Numbered from the stretch's first letter, positions 16,673 through 26,805 are shown. The stretch: DNA of 64,000 bases from a bacterium (GCA_016125385.1 WGLV01000013.1:120791-184790); one strand, 5' to 3'. Notes: generated by a model not told the origin, from the sequence alone. Program-made: numbers and translations.

Positions 16673-19366
16673 TTATTCAATTTCTTCACCGACCGGCAGC
16701 GTATCCGGCGTCTCCTTCGCGGTTTCGGCGAAGACGTCGTCCGTAGTGACGCGGACGACTTCTTCAATCGACGTAACGCCCGAATGAATCTTGAACACGC
16801 CCTCGGTGCGCAGCGTCTTCATGCCCGATTTCATCGACGCCTGGCGCAGTTCCATCGTGCTTCCGCCCACTTCGATCAGGTTTCGCACCGTCTTGTCGGG
16901 AATCAACAGTTCATAAATGCCGGTTCTACCGATATAGCCCGTGCCCAGGCATTCTTTACAGCCGCGCGGGCGGTAAATCGGCTTGTTTTCAAGCATGGAG
17001 CCTTCCTGCCCCAGCTGAGCGATCTCTTTCGCCGTGGCCGTCGATTTCTTTTTGCAATGCGGACACAGCTTGCGAACCAGACGTTGAGCCACGATGCCCA
17101 GCAGCGCCGAACTGATCAGCTTCACGTCGACGCCGATGTCGATCAGGCGCGAGATCGCCGTCGAGGTATCGATGGTGTGCAGAGTTGAAAAAACCAGGTG
17201 ACCGGTCAGCGCCGCATTCACCGAGATGCCGGCGGTTTCAAGGTCGCGAATCTCGCCGACCATGATCACGTCGGGGTCCTGGCGCAGAATCGAACGCAAC
17301 GCGGTGGCGAAGGTCAGCCCCGTTTTTGTGTTGTGCTGAATCTGGTTGATGCCGTCGAGTTCATACTCGATCGGGTCTTCAACGGTGACGATGTTTTTCG
17401 AGCCGTCGTTGATGTATTGCAGCGAGGCGTAATGCAGCGTGGTCTTGCCGCTGCCGGTCGGGCCGGTGGCGAGAATCAGGCCGTGCGGCGCGACGATGGC
17501 GCGGCGGTATTTTTCGAGCGGTTCATCGCGCATCCCCAGAGAGTCGATCGCCACGCTGGCCAGTTTCTGATCGAGCAGACGCATAACCACCTTTTCGCCC
17601 ATGCGCGTCGGAATCGTCGAAACGCGCACGTTGATTTCTTCTTTCAGAATCATGCGGCGAAAGTGGCCGTCCTGCGGCAGGCGGCGCTCGGCGATATTGA
17701 GGTTGCTCAGAATCTTGATGCAGCTGCTGAACAGTTGAACCAGCGCGCCATCCAGCGGGATCGATTCAGTGATGACGCCGTCGACGCGGTACCGCACGAG
17801 GATGCGTCCTTCTTCCGGTTCGACGTGGATGTCGCTGGCGCGAATCTTCCGCGCGTGAACCATGATCAGGTTCAGCAGGTTGATCATTTCCTCGCGCTGC
17901 GCTTCATCCTGCGAGCCGCCCGACAGCCGCCGCGAAACCGCGATCATTTGAGAGCGTTGTTGAATGATCTCGGGCAGGGTGAAGGGCGGTTTGATCACCG
18001 CCTCGCAATAGGGGCATTTTTCGAATTCATAATTCTCGAAAATATCCGGATTGTTGACGCTGCGGTTGCACTTGGGGCATCGCTTGGTGGGTTCTTCACG
18101 GTACCAGCGGTCGATGTAGTAAGCGACCAACCCGACGACACCGGTAAAGTTGACGATCTTTCGCCAGTTGTAATACACCACGCGCCGGTTGGGCAGGTCT
18201 TTAAGCACCAGCTTCATCGGGATGTACCACAGCACGATCAGCGCGGCGATCAGAATCAGCAGGTTCTGGCCCCAATGCCACAGGCTCCCCATCGCCTTCC
18301 CGGGCGAAGAGAAAAAGTCCTGCAGCGCTTTCGACGTGTTCTTCCAGCCGCCGTTCATCCAGTCACGCGTACGTTGCAGCATCGACTTGGGCGGCTCCGG
18401 CGTCGGCGTGGGCTGCGGCGCGGGGCGGGTGATGCGCGGCGCTTCAGGCTGCTGGGTGAGCCGGTCGATGCGCTCCAGCATCTGGGCGCGCTCCTGCATT
18501 TCGCGGTTGTTCAGCCCGTTGATGTTGACTTTATCGAGCAGTTCGCGCGCTTTCTGATAATTCTTATCGTCCAGCTCCATCCGCCCCAGGTAAAACAGCG
18601 CCTTGGGGTTATCGGGAGAGCGCTGCAACGCCTCGCTGAAGGCGGCCCGCGCCTGCGCCGATGGCATGTACGAATTGTTTTTGTAAGCCTGCTCGCCTGA
18701 TAGCAGGTACAGATCGAGAATCTTGCGATCGAGATTTTTTGAAAGCGGATGATTGGGGTAATGTTCAAGAACCACCCGGTAATGTTCAATCGCCGGCTCG
18801 AGTTCGCCGTTGGTCTCAAGGCGCTTGGCTTCGTCGTAATACGCCTGCGCCACCTGGGCGTCGAGCGTTTTCTTTTTCGCCTGAAGCAGATCGAGCAAGA
18901 CCGGGTTAGAGAGAATCGTCTTGATTTTTTCAATACGGGCGATGTCGTCGAGCCCGTTGGTGAGTGGATCGCGCCGCCCCACCGTGGAGAGAAAATCGCG
19001 GATGGCTTCTTCCTGCTGCTTGAGAATCTCGTTTTTCTTCGCCGCCGCGTCCGGCATCTTCAGGGCGTCGGCGTATAGTGAAACCGCTTCGTAAAAGTCG
19101 CCCTGATTGCGTTCGGTTTGGGCGCGCAACAGCGTGTTTTCAAGCTTCGAGCTTTCTTCAATGCGGGCGATGTCGCTTCGTTTGAAGGTCATCACGCCGC
19201 TGGCGGTCTCCACCTGAACCTCGCCCCCGCCCGAGTCGACCACCGTTCCAACGAATTTCGTCCCGTTATTCAGATAGACCACGTCGCCGCGCACGCCGGA
19301 CGCGAGACCCAGGACAGCGACAATCAATAATCCGGCGAAATAAACAGATTGAAAACGAAACTTCAC
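16673..19366 (-). CDS. Membrane-anchored TPR protein fused to GspE/PilB-type secretion ATPase
   Basis: Type II secretion / type IV pilus family ATPase with an unusual N-terminal half. I start at GTG 19366, where GAGGAGA stands six bases upstream, giving 897 residues. In order: a signal-anchor (~8-28); a small beta domain (29-70, YLNNGTKFVGTVV); TPR-like helices (75-290); a Pro-rich linker (305-327); membrane segment(s) ~366-389 and ~404-418; and a zinc ribbon with CPKC (430-433) and CPYC (451-454). Then comes the T2SSE domain: SDIHVEP, Walker A GPTGSGKT (635-642), ASP box TVEDPIEYEL, Walker B VIMVGEIRD (~700-708), HIS box STLHTID, and the C-terminal CPHC/CKEC zinc site. GspE is normally soluble, so this predicts a periplasmic TPR sensor tethered to a cytoplasmic ATPase. 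The ATPase call is certain; topology is inferred. Confidence 0.9.
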   Translation of the reverse strand: MKFRFQSVYFAGLLIVAVLGLASGVRGDVVYLNNGTKFVGTVVDSGGGEVQVETASGVMTFKRSDIARIEESSKLENTLLRAQTERNQGDFYEAVSLYADALKMPDAAAKKNEILKQQEEAIRDFLSTVGRRDPLTNGLDDIARIEKIKTILSNPVLLDLLQAKKKTLDAQVAQAYYDEAKRLETNGELEPAIEHYRVVLEHYPNHPLSKNLDRKILDLYLLSGEQAYKNNSYMPSAQARAAFSEALQRSPDNPKALFYLGRMELDDKNYQKARELLDKVNINGLNNREMQERAQMLERIDRLTQQPEAPRITRPAPQPTPTPEPPKSMLQRTRDWMNGGWKNTSKALQDFFSSPGKAMGSLWHWGQNLLILIAALIVLWYIPMKLVLKDLPNRRVVYYNWRKIVNFTGVVGLVAYYIDRWYREEPTKRCPKCNRSVNNPDIFENYEFEKCPYCEAVIKPPFTLPEIIQQRSQMIAVSRRLSGGSQDEAQREEMINLLNLIMVHARKIRASDIHVEPEEGRILVRYRVDGVITESIPLDGALVQLFSSCIKILSNLNIAERRLPQDGHFRRMILKEEINVRVSTIPTRMGEKVVMRLLDQKLASVAIDSLGMRDEPLEKYRRAIVAPHGLILATGPTGSGKTTLHYASLQYINDGSKNIVTVEDPIEYELDGINQIQHNTKTGLTFATALRSILRQDPDVIMVGEIRDLETAGISVNAALTGHLVFSTLHTIDTSTAISRLIDIGVDVKLISSALLGIVAQRLVRKLCPHCKKKSTATAKEIAQLGQEGSMLENKPIYRPRGCKECLGTGYIGRTGIYELLIPDKTVRNLIEVGGSTMELRQASMKSGMKTLRTEGVFKIHSGVTSIEEVVRVTTDDVFAETAKETPDTLPVGEEIE

Positions 19367-19603
19367 GCCGTTCTCCTCAGTGAAAACGCCTTGCGACCGC
19401 CTTTGCGGATCGGCAAGAAGGATATGAGCAAGCCGCCCTTCCGATTCAGGAGGATTTACAGTAGCAGTAAAAAACCGGCCGTCCAGCACGTTCAATATCG
19501 GCCGTCTACCCCGCGTTCGCAGCGAACTCCGGGGCAACCGTCTAAAATCGCAAAATAAGCGTGACTTCCACCGCGTTTAAACCGTGCGATGCCCTGGCGG
19601 CGA

Positions 19604-19609
19604 ATTATA
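19604..19609 (-). promoter_or_regulatory. Possible -10 element for the TPR-GspE gene
   Basis: The minus strand reads a perfect TATAAT here, ~240 bases upstream of the GTG at 19366, in an AT-rich spot between two same-strand genes. No good -35 hexamer is visible 16-18 bases upstream, so this is a weak prediction. Confidence 0.3.
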
Positions 19610-19631
19610 TAATACAACGATTCATATCGCG

Positions 19632-20876
19632 TTATGGTTCGAGCGGTTGCGCGTTTCGCGCCAGTCTCATCCCGAACGACCGGCTGCGTTCGCCGCCGGG
19701 CCGCGCCAGCCTCATCGAACAGCGAGCGTAATACTGGTTGAAGTTCCATGACCCGCCGCGCAACACGCGGTAATGAGTCTTGGACTCGCTGATTTTATAG
19801 GATGAGCCGGGGTACGCCGTAAAAAAGCTCGACGTCCATTCAAACACGTTTCCCGCCATGTCTTCCACGCCGAACGGGCTCGCTCCAAACGGATAGCTCC
19901 CGACCGGCGCGGTATTCTCGCGCTTCGCTTCCCACGTGTTGGCGCGGTTTACGTCAAACTTGTCGCCCCACGGATAGGTGCGCAGGCGATCGCTTTTGGC
20001 CGCGTACTCCCACTCTTCCTCGGTGGGCAACCGGCCGCCTTTCCACTGACAATACGCCTCGGCGTCTTCAAACGAGATAAACGAAACGGGGTGTTTCTCC
20101 AACCCGATGGGAATCTCCCCATCGATCCAGTTCAAGGGAGGGCGATGGCCCTCGGCTTTGACAAAATCCATATATTCCTGATTGGTGACTTCATACTTGC
20201 CGAGGTAAAACGCTTCGAGATCGACGGTATGAACCGGCTGTTCGACGACGTCGCCATCGTTAGAGCCGATAACGCACTGCCCGGCGGGAATGTAAATCAT
20301 ACCGGGGTATTTATTCAAAACCTCTTTCGGGATCGCCTGCTTTTCGGCCGCCGGTTCGGCGGGAGTTTGCGCCGCGTCGAATACTCCGGGATCGATATCG
20401 AGCGCTTCCGCGATCAGGTTTTCACCCCAATCGCCCAAAAGGGCTTCCTGAGACAACGTGGGCGGGTTGCGATACGCCGTTCTGATAATCAACCCTTTGT
20501 TGACATCGACCAGCCGCAACGTGAGTTCGATCAGCCCCTGTTTACGATGAAGATGCCCGGCCAGCACCTGATCGGCGCCCAGCAGGCGGCCCATGCGGAC
20601 GAAACACGGTAATTCATAACAGGGATAACTGAACTTCTTCGCCTTAAAAACGGCCAGCATTGAGTTTTTGGTGATGATGCGGAATGCGCCGGTGCGCTCG
20701 ACCTCCGTGCGGATGAATTCGCTGAAAGCCTGGGCTTCGGCGACCGAAGCCTCATCGCCCAGCGTTCTCAGATCGGTAATCACCAGCAACGGCGGCGGCG
20801 TGGTTGACTGCGCCCAAACCGGCACGATGAGAAACAGGCATAGAAACAGGATGGAAATGATTCGTTGTATCTTCAT
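19632..20876 (-). CDS. Exported SUMF1-fold (FGE-sulfatase) protein with N-terminal LpoB/TolB-like domain
   Basis: A 414-residue exported protein. A signal peptide (1-22, ending VWAQS) leads to an alpha/beta domain (~28-165; LLVITDLRTLGDE, GRLLGADQVLAGHLHR) resembling the CsgG/LpoB/TolB-N group. A formylglycine-generating-enzyme fold follows (~190-410): IPAGQCVIGSNDGD, KYEVTNQEYMDFV, GGRLPTEEEWEYAA, DMAGNVFEWTSS and RVLRGGSW. The catalytic cysteine pair expected after GGSW is absent (NFNQYYARCSMR), so it is probably not an active sulfatase-modifying enzyme. Many SUMF1 proteins are binding modules. It lies 265 bases upstream of the GspE-like gene on the same strand and may share its process. 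The next gene upstream is the TPR protein ending at 21023. Confidence 0.85.
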   Translation of the reverse strand: MKIQRIISILFLCLFLIVPVWAQSTTPPPLLVITDLRTLGDEASVAEAQAFSEFIRTEVERTGAFRIITKNSMLAVFKAKKFSYPCYELPCFVRMGRLLGADQVLAGHLHRKQGLIELTLRLVDVNKGLIIRTAYRNPPTLSQEALLGDWGENLIAEALDIDPGVFDAAQTPAEPAAEKQAIPKEVLNKYPGMIYIPAGQCVIGSNDGDVVEQPVHTVDLEAFYLGKYEVTNQEYMDFVKAEGHRPPLNWIDGEIPIGLEKHPVSFISFEDAEAYCQWKGGRLPTEEEWEYAAKSDRLRTYPWGDKFDVNRANTWEAKRENTAPVGSYPFGASPFGVEDMAGNVFEWTSSFFTAYPGSSYKISESKTHYRVLRGGSWNFNQYYARCSMRLARPGGERSRSFGMRLARNAQPLEP

Positions 20877-21022
20877 GAGAGATGGCTTTGGCCCCGATGT
20901 TAAAGCCCATACTCGCGTCTCCGCGCTTTGCCCGGCTCGCGGAACAGCCGCCCCGCGCCCCTGTCGGCGTTGGAAATCCCATTCCGCTCGTCCCTGAATT
21001 GTTTAAGCGGCTTCAAACCGCG

Positions 21023-21817
21023 TCAGCGATAAAAACGCCCGTTCGCCGATTCAACCAACTCATTCAGATGCGTACGCGCGCCGGTGTGATTCGGGTTGAT
21101 TTCAAGCGCCCGCTCATACTCGAGCCGGGCCTGTTCATAATTTCGCGCATGGTGATGGATACGAGCCAGCACGTAGTATATTTCAGCGCTGTTTGGATTC
21201 AGTTCTTCCGCCTTGGTCAGTTCAACGATGGCGTCTTCTTCATAGCAGTGGTTGAAATACTGAAACGCGATGCGGGTATAAACGTCGCTCATCTGTTTGA
21301 CGACATCCTGAGCGAGTTGATCTTCGGGGTCCATCTCCAGCACACGCTGAAACGACGCCAGCGCCTGGCGGTAGTTCTGGCTGGCGATCTGTTGATTGGC
21401 TTTTTCGAGATTCTGGTTCCAGACTTCCTGCTTGCGCTGATGAAAGATCGCGTCGCGTTCCTGCTGGGCGCCCTGGTGGTTCGGGTTACGGCGCAGGGTT
21501 TCCATAAAGTCGAGCAGCGCCAGCTGATCGTCGCCCTTGGATAGATAGTATTCGCCTCGGCGATAATAAAATTCTTCTTCCGGTTCGTTTTGGATCGACT
21601 TGATCTCGCTTTTGTCGAGAACCAGGTATTCGCCTTTGATCGATTCGATCACGATCACTTTGGCGGAATTTTCAAGAATCCGCCCTTCGATCTGGCTTTT
21701 TTCTTTGACGACGACGTCCGCATGCGCCACCGGCGCGGCGGCGAGCATCAAAACGCCGGTCAAGGCGAAAATTCCCATGAACGTTACATTTACATTACGG
21801 TTGGTCCTGTTCATCAT
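21023..21817 (-). CDS. Exported TPR protein with small N-terminal beta domain
   Basis: Secreted or membrane-anchored tetratricopeptide protein. I prefer ATG 21817, which has AAGGGG about nine bases upstream; ATGs at 21826 and 21814 are alternatives. The signal peptide ends around APVAHAD. A ~45-residue beta domain (VVVKEKSQIEGRIL, SEIKSIQN) parallels the one in the GspE-like fusion at 16673-19366. Then come about five TPR helical pairs (EEEFYYRRGEYYLSKGD, NSAEIYYVLARIHHHARNYE, YERALEINPNHTGARTHLN). TPR arrays bind protein partners, so this may be a periplasmic scaffold for the same assembly. Function otherwise unknown. Confidence 0.8.
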   Translation of the reverse strand: MMNRTNRNVNVTFMGIFALTGVLMLAAAPVAHADVVVKEKSQIEGRILENSAKVIVIESIKGEYLVLDKSEIKSIQNEPEEEFYYRRGEYYLSKGDDQLALLDFMETLRRNPNHQGAQQERDAIFHQRKQEVWNQNLEKANQQIASQNYRQALASFQRVLEMDPEDQLAQDVVKQMSDVYTRIAFQYFNHCYEEDAIVELTKAEELNPNSAEIYYVLARIHHHARNYEQARLEYERALEINPNHTGARTHLNELVESANGRFYR

Positions 21818-22233
21818 GGCGGCCATCCCCTTCGTCCTAAGTAGCCAGAAATCAAGAAAATGCAAGATGCCGTACTTTATAGTATACCGCGAAGGTCAAC
21901 CCGTCGTCAAAGTTTTCTTTCACTCCGGAGTCAACGCGGCGAATCACAGGAACAACGCAGCACAAGTCTACAAAACTAAACGGTATCATAACCGGGTTGA
22001 TTCGTCCGGTGAAAATTGACCGGCGATTCTGATAATTTTCAAAAGGATTCAACCGATACATCCCTCGCGTATGTAAAACCGAATCAAAGCCCATCATCTG
22101 ACTTTAAACCTGACTCAGGATTCGATTGACCTTTTCAAGCGCATGCCTTACCATGAGGATTGGCTTTGTTCGCAGTCATCCTCATGAGTCGCCGTCTGGG
22201 GAACAACATTCATACCGAATGGGAGTAACTGAT
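21818..22233. other. Intergenic region between divergent genes
   Basis: About 400 bases, more AT-rich than the neighbours, separating the minus-strand TPR gene from the plus-strand oxidoreductase. Apart from the plus-strand promoter candidate at 22126-22154, I see no RNA gene, repeat or conserved reading frame. Confidence 0.5.
22126..22154 (+). promoter_or_regulatory. Candidate sigma70-type promoter for the oxidoreductase gene
   Basis: TTGACC (22126-22131), a 17-base spacer and TACCAT (22149-22154). The -35 matches consensus at five of six positions, the -10 at four of six. It would start a transcript about 70 bases upstream of the ATG at 22234. Confidence 0.4.
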
Positions 22234-23562
<1,329 letters not shown>

Positions 23563-23585
23563 GCCAGCCGAACACGATCTTCTCA

Positions 23586-23613
23586 GGGCCCGGGGAAAAT
23601 TCCCCGGGCCTTT
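23586..23613 (+). terminator. Rho-independent terminator after the oxidoreductase
   Basis: Ten-base-pair stem GGCCCGGGGA / TCCCCGGGCC (23587-23596 with 23601-23610), loop AAAT, followed by TTT and a T-rich tail. The remaining ~265 bases up to the next gene at 23879 hold nothing else I can identify. Confidence 0.85.
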
Positions 23614-23878
23614 CTGCTTTTCAGCAGGCGTTTTTTTTGTTACAGTTCTGCAAATCGATCGCCTGCTTACACGAGACGATTCGCCGATATCGATTGATAT
23701 GCACTGAAATCCCCGTCACGGATCAACGGATTCGCCGCGAAAAACGAAGAAACAACGCCATGACGCGAGCTTGACAGCTCCTCATCGATCGGGAAAACCA
23801 GCCGGTTCATCGGTTTATCAAAATCCATGAAAGAAAATTCCGGTGATCGCCGTATAGTTCAGTAACGGGCACGAAGGT

Positions 23879-24556
23879 ATGGAACCACAAGCGATATTTC
23901 CGATATTGATCGTTCTGCTCGTCGCCGTGATCGGGATCTTTGCATACCTGCAGGCGATGAAGCGTAGAAAAGAGCTCCGCGAGTGGGCCGAATCGCGCGG
24001 CTACCGGTTTACGCCTGACGCCGACAGGTCGTTCGACTCGCAGTTCTCTGAGTTTCACGCGTTTCGCCGCGGGCACAGCCGCAGGGCGTACAACATCATC
24101 TGGGGCGAAGAAGATCATTGCTGGTTGTGCGTGTTCGATTATCAGTTCACCGTCGGCAGCGGAAAAAACCAGCACACGCATTATTTCACCGGCGTGATGT
24201 ACGATCCCAAACTGCCGCTGAAGCCATTGCACATCCGGCCGGAGAATTTTTTCGACAAGTTGACCGAATTCGCCGGTTTTGATGACATCGACTTCGAGTC
24301 GATCGAGTTCAGCAAAGAGTTTTACGTCACCTCGCCCGATAAAAAATGGGCGTATGACGTGCTGCATCAGGGCGCCATTGAGTTTTTGATGAATTCGCCC
24401 CGTTACACCATCGACATGCAGCCGCGCCGGATCCTCGTCATGAACGACCGGACATGGAGCATCGCTGAAATTGAAACGGGGCTGGCATTGGTGGAAGGCT
24501 TAGTCAAACTCTTTCCAGCCTACTTGATTGAAGAATTGAAAGGAGCGGCCGTCTAA
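23879..24556 (+). CDS. Membrane-anchored protein of unknown function upstream of lemA
   Basis: A 225-residue protein with one N-terminal membrane segment (residues 6-26, IFPILIVLLVAVIGIFAYL) and a cytoplasmic alpha/beta domain. This includes REWAESRGYRFTP and a stretch WLCVFDYQFTVGSGKNQHTH, similar in style to the DUF3137-type domains that accompany LemA proteins. No catalytic motif is visible. The stop and the lemA ATG are separated by one base, so the two are an operon and probably act together at the membrane. The ATG is placed by reading frame; the only purine-rich stretch (GAAGG) is very close to it, so the start is uncertain. Confidence 0.75.
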   Translation: MEPQAIFPILIVLLVAVIGIFAYLQAMKRRKELREWAESRGYRFTPDADRSFDSQFSEFHAFRRGHSRRAYNIIWGEEDHCWLCVFDYQFTVGSGKNQHTHYFTGVMYDPKLPLKPLHIRPENFFDKLTEFAGFDDIDFESIEFSKEFYVTSPDKKWAYDVLHQGAIEFLMNSPRYTIDMQPRRILVMNDRTWSIAEIETGLALVEGLVKLFPAYLIEELKGAAV

Positions 24557-24557
24557 A

Positions 24558-25127
24558 ATGGAACTGTTGATCATCCCCCTGCTTGTCCCGCTGGCGATCA
24601 TTCTGGTGGTGGGTTTGTGGATCGCCTTCATGTACAACAACCTGGTGCGGGCGCGCAACAACGTCGATGAGTCATGGTCCGACATCGACACCGAGCTCAA
24701 GCGCCGCTACAACCTGATCCCCAACCTGGTCGAGACGGTCAAAGGCTACGCCTCGCACGAAAAAGAGACGCTGGACAACGTGATTCAGGCGCGCAACAAG
24801 GCGATGGCCAATAACGGGACGCCCGCCGAACAGGCGCAGGACGAGAATGTGCTGGTCGGCGGCCTGCGGCAGTTGTTCGCTCTGGCGGAAAGCTATCCCG
24901 ACCTGAAGGCCAACCAGAATTTTCTGGAGTTGCAGCAGGAGCTCTCCAACACTGAAGACCGCATCCAGCGCTCGCGCCGCTTCTACAACGGCAACGTACG
25001 CGATATGAACAACATGGTTCAGACGTTCCCCTCCAACGTCATCGCCAATATGTTCAACTTTCAGACGCGCGAGTATTTCGAACTGGAAGACGAAGCCATG
25101 CGCGAGGTTCCCAAAGTAGCGTTTTAA
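24558..25127 (+). CDS. lemA: LemA family protein
   Basis: Membrane-anchored coiled-coil protein, 189 residues, the family's usual length. One N-terminal membrane helix (IIPLLVPLAIILVVGLWIAF) precedes the conserved VRARNNVDESWSDID and KRRYNLIPNLVETVKGYASHE. Other LemA signatures are RFYNGNVRDMN and FPSNVIANMFNF. LemA proteins form a helical-bundle domain of unclear function, often paired with membrane metalloproteases or TPM-domain proteins. Here the partner is the preceding membrane protein. A terminator follows directly. Confidence 0.95.
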   Translation: MELLIIPLLVPLAIILVVGLWIAFMYNNLVRARNNVDESWSDIDTELKRRYNLIPNLVETVKGYASHEKETLDNVIQARNKAMANNGTPAEQAQDENVLVGGLRQLFALAESYPDLKANQNFLELQQELSNTEDRIQRSRRFYNGNVRDMNNMVQTFPSNVIANMFNFQTREYFELEDEAMREVPKVAF

Positions 25128-25158
25128 GTTTCCTTCGCGCCAACACCCCATAACAACA

Positions 25159-25200
25159 CCCCCCGCTTATGCCGGTCAACGAGCACAAGCGGGGGCTTTT
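25159..25200 (+). terminator. Rho-independent terminator after lemA
   Basis: Stem CCCCCGCTT / AAGCGGGGG (25160-25168 with 25187-25195), an 18-base loop and a CTTTT tail. It ends only 30 bases before the higB remnant, marking a likely insertion or deletion boundary. Confidence 0.8.
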
Positions 25201-25229
25201 ATTATGTGTGAATCAAATAAAAGCAATAA

Positions 25230-25316
25230 AGCATCCGGATCAACGATCAGGGGCGTATCCGATTTATCTGGGAGGGAACCGACGCATCCGAAGTCGAAAT
25301 CGTCGATTATCATTGA
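25230..25316 (+). pseudogene. HigB toxin remnant, C-terminal 28 codons only
   Basis: The frame from 25230 reads SIRINDQGRIRFIWEG then TDASEVEIVDYH and stops at 25314-25316. This matches the well-known C-terminus of RelE-fold HigB toxins (S-I-R-I-N-D-Q ... V-E-I-V-D-Y-H). A TAA stop stands in frame at 25227-25229, and the lemA terminator is just upstream, so the first two-thirds of the toxin gene are gone. The remnant ends 13 bases before the antitoxin ATG, the normal higBA spacing. It is not a functional gene. Confidence 0.8.
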
Positions 25317-25329
25317 GAGGATAATTGCA

Positions 25330-25635
25330 ATGGCTCTGCTGAAGAATCCACACCCGGGCGATATATTGCTCGAAGAGTTTTTAGCCCCCTCAGGGTTGTC
25401 TCAAAACGCATTAGCAAAAGCAATCGGCGTCCCCGCGAACCGCATTAATGCAATCGTCCGAGGTCAACGAAGCATTACCGCGGATACGGACTTACGCCTC
25501 TCGCGCTTTTTTGGTTTATCTGAAGGATACTGGCTGCGCTTGCAGAACGCCTGCGATATCATGGAAGCGCAACGTATATCTGGAGATTCGATCCGCCGCA
25601 TTAAACCTCAGGCTGAACCTACAGCCCACGCATGA
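25330..25635 (+). CDS. higA: HigA-type antitoxin (XRE-family HTH), orphan
   Basis: A 101-residue HigA-family addiction-module antitoxin, a DNA-binding repressor that normally neutralises HigB. The signature N-terminus NPHPGDILLEEFL is followed by an HTH (GLSQNALAKAIGVPANRINAIVRGQR) split here as GLSQNALAKA and PANRINAIVRGQRSI. Next is FFGLSEGYWLRLQNACDI. Start ATG 25330 is supported by GAGAGGA upstream and by the family's N-terminus. An upstream in-frame ATG at 25204 would only add residues read through the broken higB. With the toxin lost, it may persist as an autonomous regulator. Base composition is lower in GC than its neighbours, consistent with acquisition. Confidence 0.93.
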   Translation: MALLKNPHPGDILLEEFLAPSGLSQNALAKAIGVPANRINAIVRGQRSITADTDLRLSRFFGLSEGYWLRLQNACDIMEAQRISGDSIRRIKPQAEPTAHA

Positions 25636-25693
25636 CTCGTTGAGTAAAATTATGTTTCTCGCAAAGCAACGTTCGTCTTAATAACGCCCTCAC

Positions 25694-26710
25694 TCACCCC
25701 TTCGCGCGTTGTTGAAGCGCGGTGAGCACGCCCAGCGCGGCCCCGCTTTCAAGCGACTGTCGCGCCAGTACGACTCCCTCGCGCAATGACGGCGCCCGCT
25801 CCGCCACGGTCAGCGCCGCCCCCGCGTTCAGCAGCGACGCGGCGCACATGGGGCCGTGCTCTTCGTTGCGTAAAATCGCCATCGTAATCGCCGCGTTTCG
25901 CTCGGGGTCGCCGCCCTGTAATTCCTGAATATCGCAGACCGGCAATCCGGCTTCATCAGGGTGAATGTCAAACACACGCACCGCGCCGTTCGAGACTTCG
26001 GCGATTCGGCTTGCGCCGGTGAGCGAGACTTCATCGAGGCCGCCCGCGCCGTGAGCCACCCAGGCGCGCTTGACGCCCAGGCGCAGCAGGCAGTTGGCGT
26101 AGAGCTCCAGCCGGGCGCCGTCTCCCACGCCCACCAGTTGGTAATCGGGCCGCGCCGGGTTGGTCAGCGGTCCGAGAAAGTTGAAGATGGTGCGAAAACC
26201 GAGTTCAGCCCGCACCGGCCCGGCGAACTTCATCGCGGGATGAACCACGCGGGCGAACAGAACCGCCATGCCGGTTTCGTCCAACGTCGCGGCGATGTTT
26301 TCGGGCTCCTGATTGATGTCGACGCCCAGCCGCTCCAGCAGATCGATGCTTCCGCACCGGCTTGACGCGGATCGATTGCCATGCTTGGCCACCGGAGCCC
26401 CGGCTCCCGCGACGATAAACGCCGTGGTGGTCGAGATGTTAAACGTCCCGCTGCCGTCTCCGCCGGTTCCGCAGGTATCGATCACGCCCTCGCGATGATG
26501 CGCGACCGCCAGCGCGTGTGAGCGCATTGCGCGCGCCGCCCCCACGATCTCGTCAAGCGTTTCGCCTCTGGCTCGCAGAGCGGTGAGCAGCGCGCCAACC
26601 TGCACCGGCGTCAGTTCGCCGGACATGATCGACGAAATCGCTTCACCGGATTGATCTTCACTGAGCGCTTCGCCCGCCAGCAGACGGTTCATGACTTCGG
26701 CGAATGACAT
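25694..26710 (-). CDS. trpD: Anthranilate phosphoribosyltransferase
   Basis: Second step of tryptophan biosynthesis: transfers phosphoribose from PRPP to anthranilate. The PRPP-binding glycine loop is DTCGTGGDGSGTFNIST, with KHGNRSASS and GPLTNPARP as further signatures. Length is 338 aa, normal. Start ATG 26710 is preferred over ATG 26716 because AAAGAGG lies six bases before the former but directly against the latter. It is separate from trpC (13742-14530); a small membrane protein precedes it on the same strand. No obvious trp leader or attenuator is visible. Confidence 0.96.
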   Translation of the reverse strand: MSFAEVMNRLLAGEALSEDQSGEAISSIMSGELTPVQVGALLTALRARGETLDEIVGAARAMRSHALAVAHHREGVIDTCGTGGDGSGTFNISTTTAFIVAGAGAPVAKHGNRSASSRCGSIDLLERLGVDINQEPENIAATLDETGMAVLFARVVHPAMKFAGPVRAELGFRTIFNFLGPLTNPARPDYQLVGVGDGARLELYANCLLRLGVKRAWVAHGAGGLDEVSLTGASRIAEVSNGAVRVFDIHPDEAGLPVCDIQELQGGDPERNAAITMAILRNEEHGPMCAASLLNAGAALTVAERAPSLREGVVLARQSLESGAALGVLTALQQRAKG

Positions 26711-26805
26711 GGGCATCCTCTTTTCGTCAATACGGAAATATCCACGCCGGACCGTCCGGCGTAGAATACGATGATTTGATCTGGTTTGGGAATTGGTATA
26801 TCGGA

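Noticed and set aside
17198..18700. 500-codon plus-strand frame opposite the GspE-like gene
   Set aside because: Fully antisense to a gene with intact Walker and zinc motifs; translation is low-complexity Arg/His/Val-rich.
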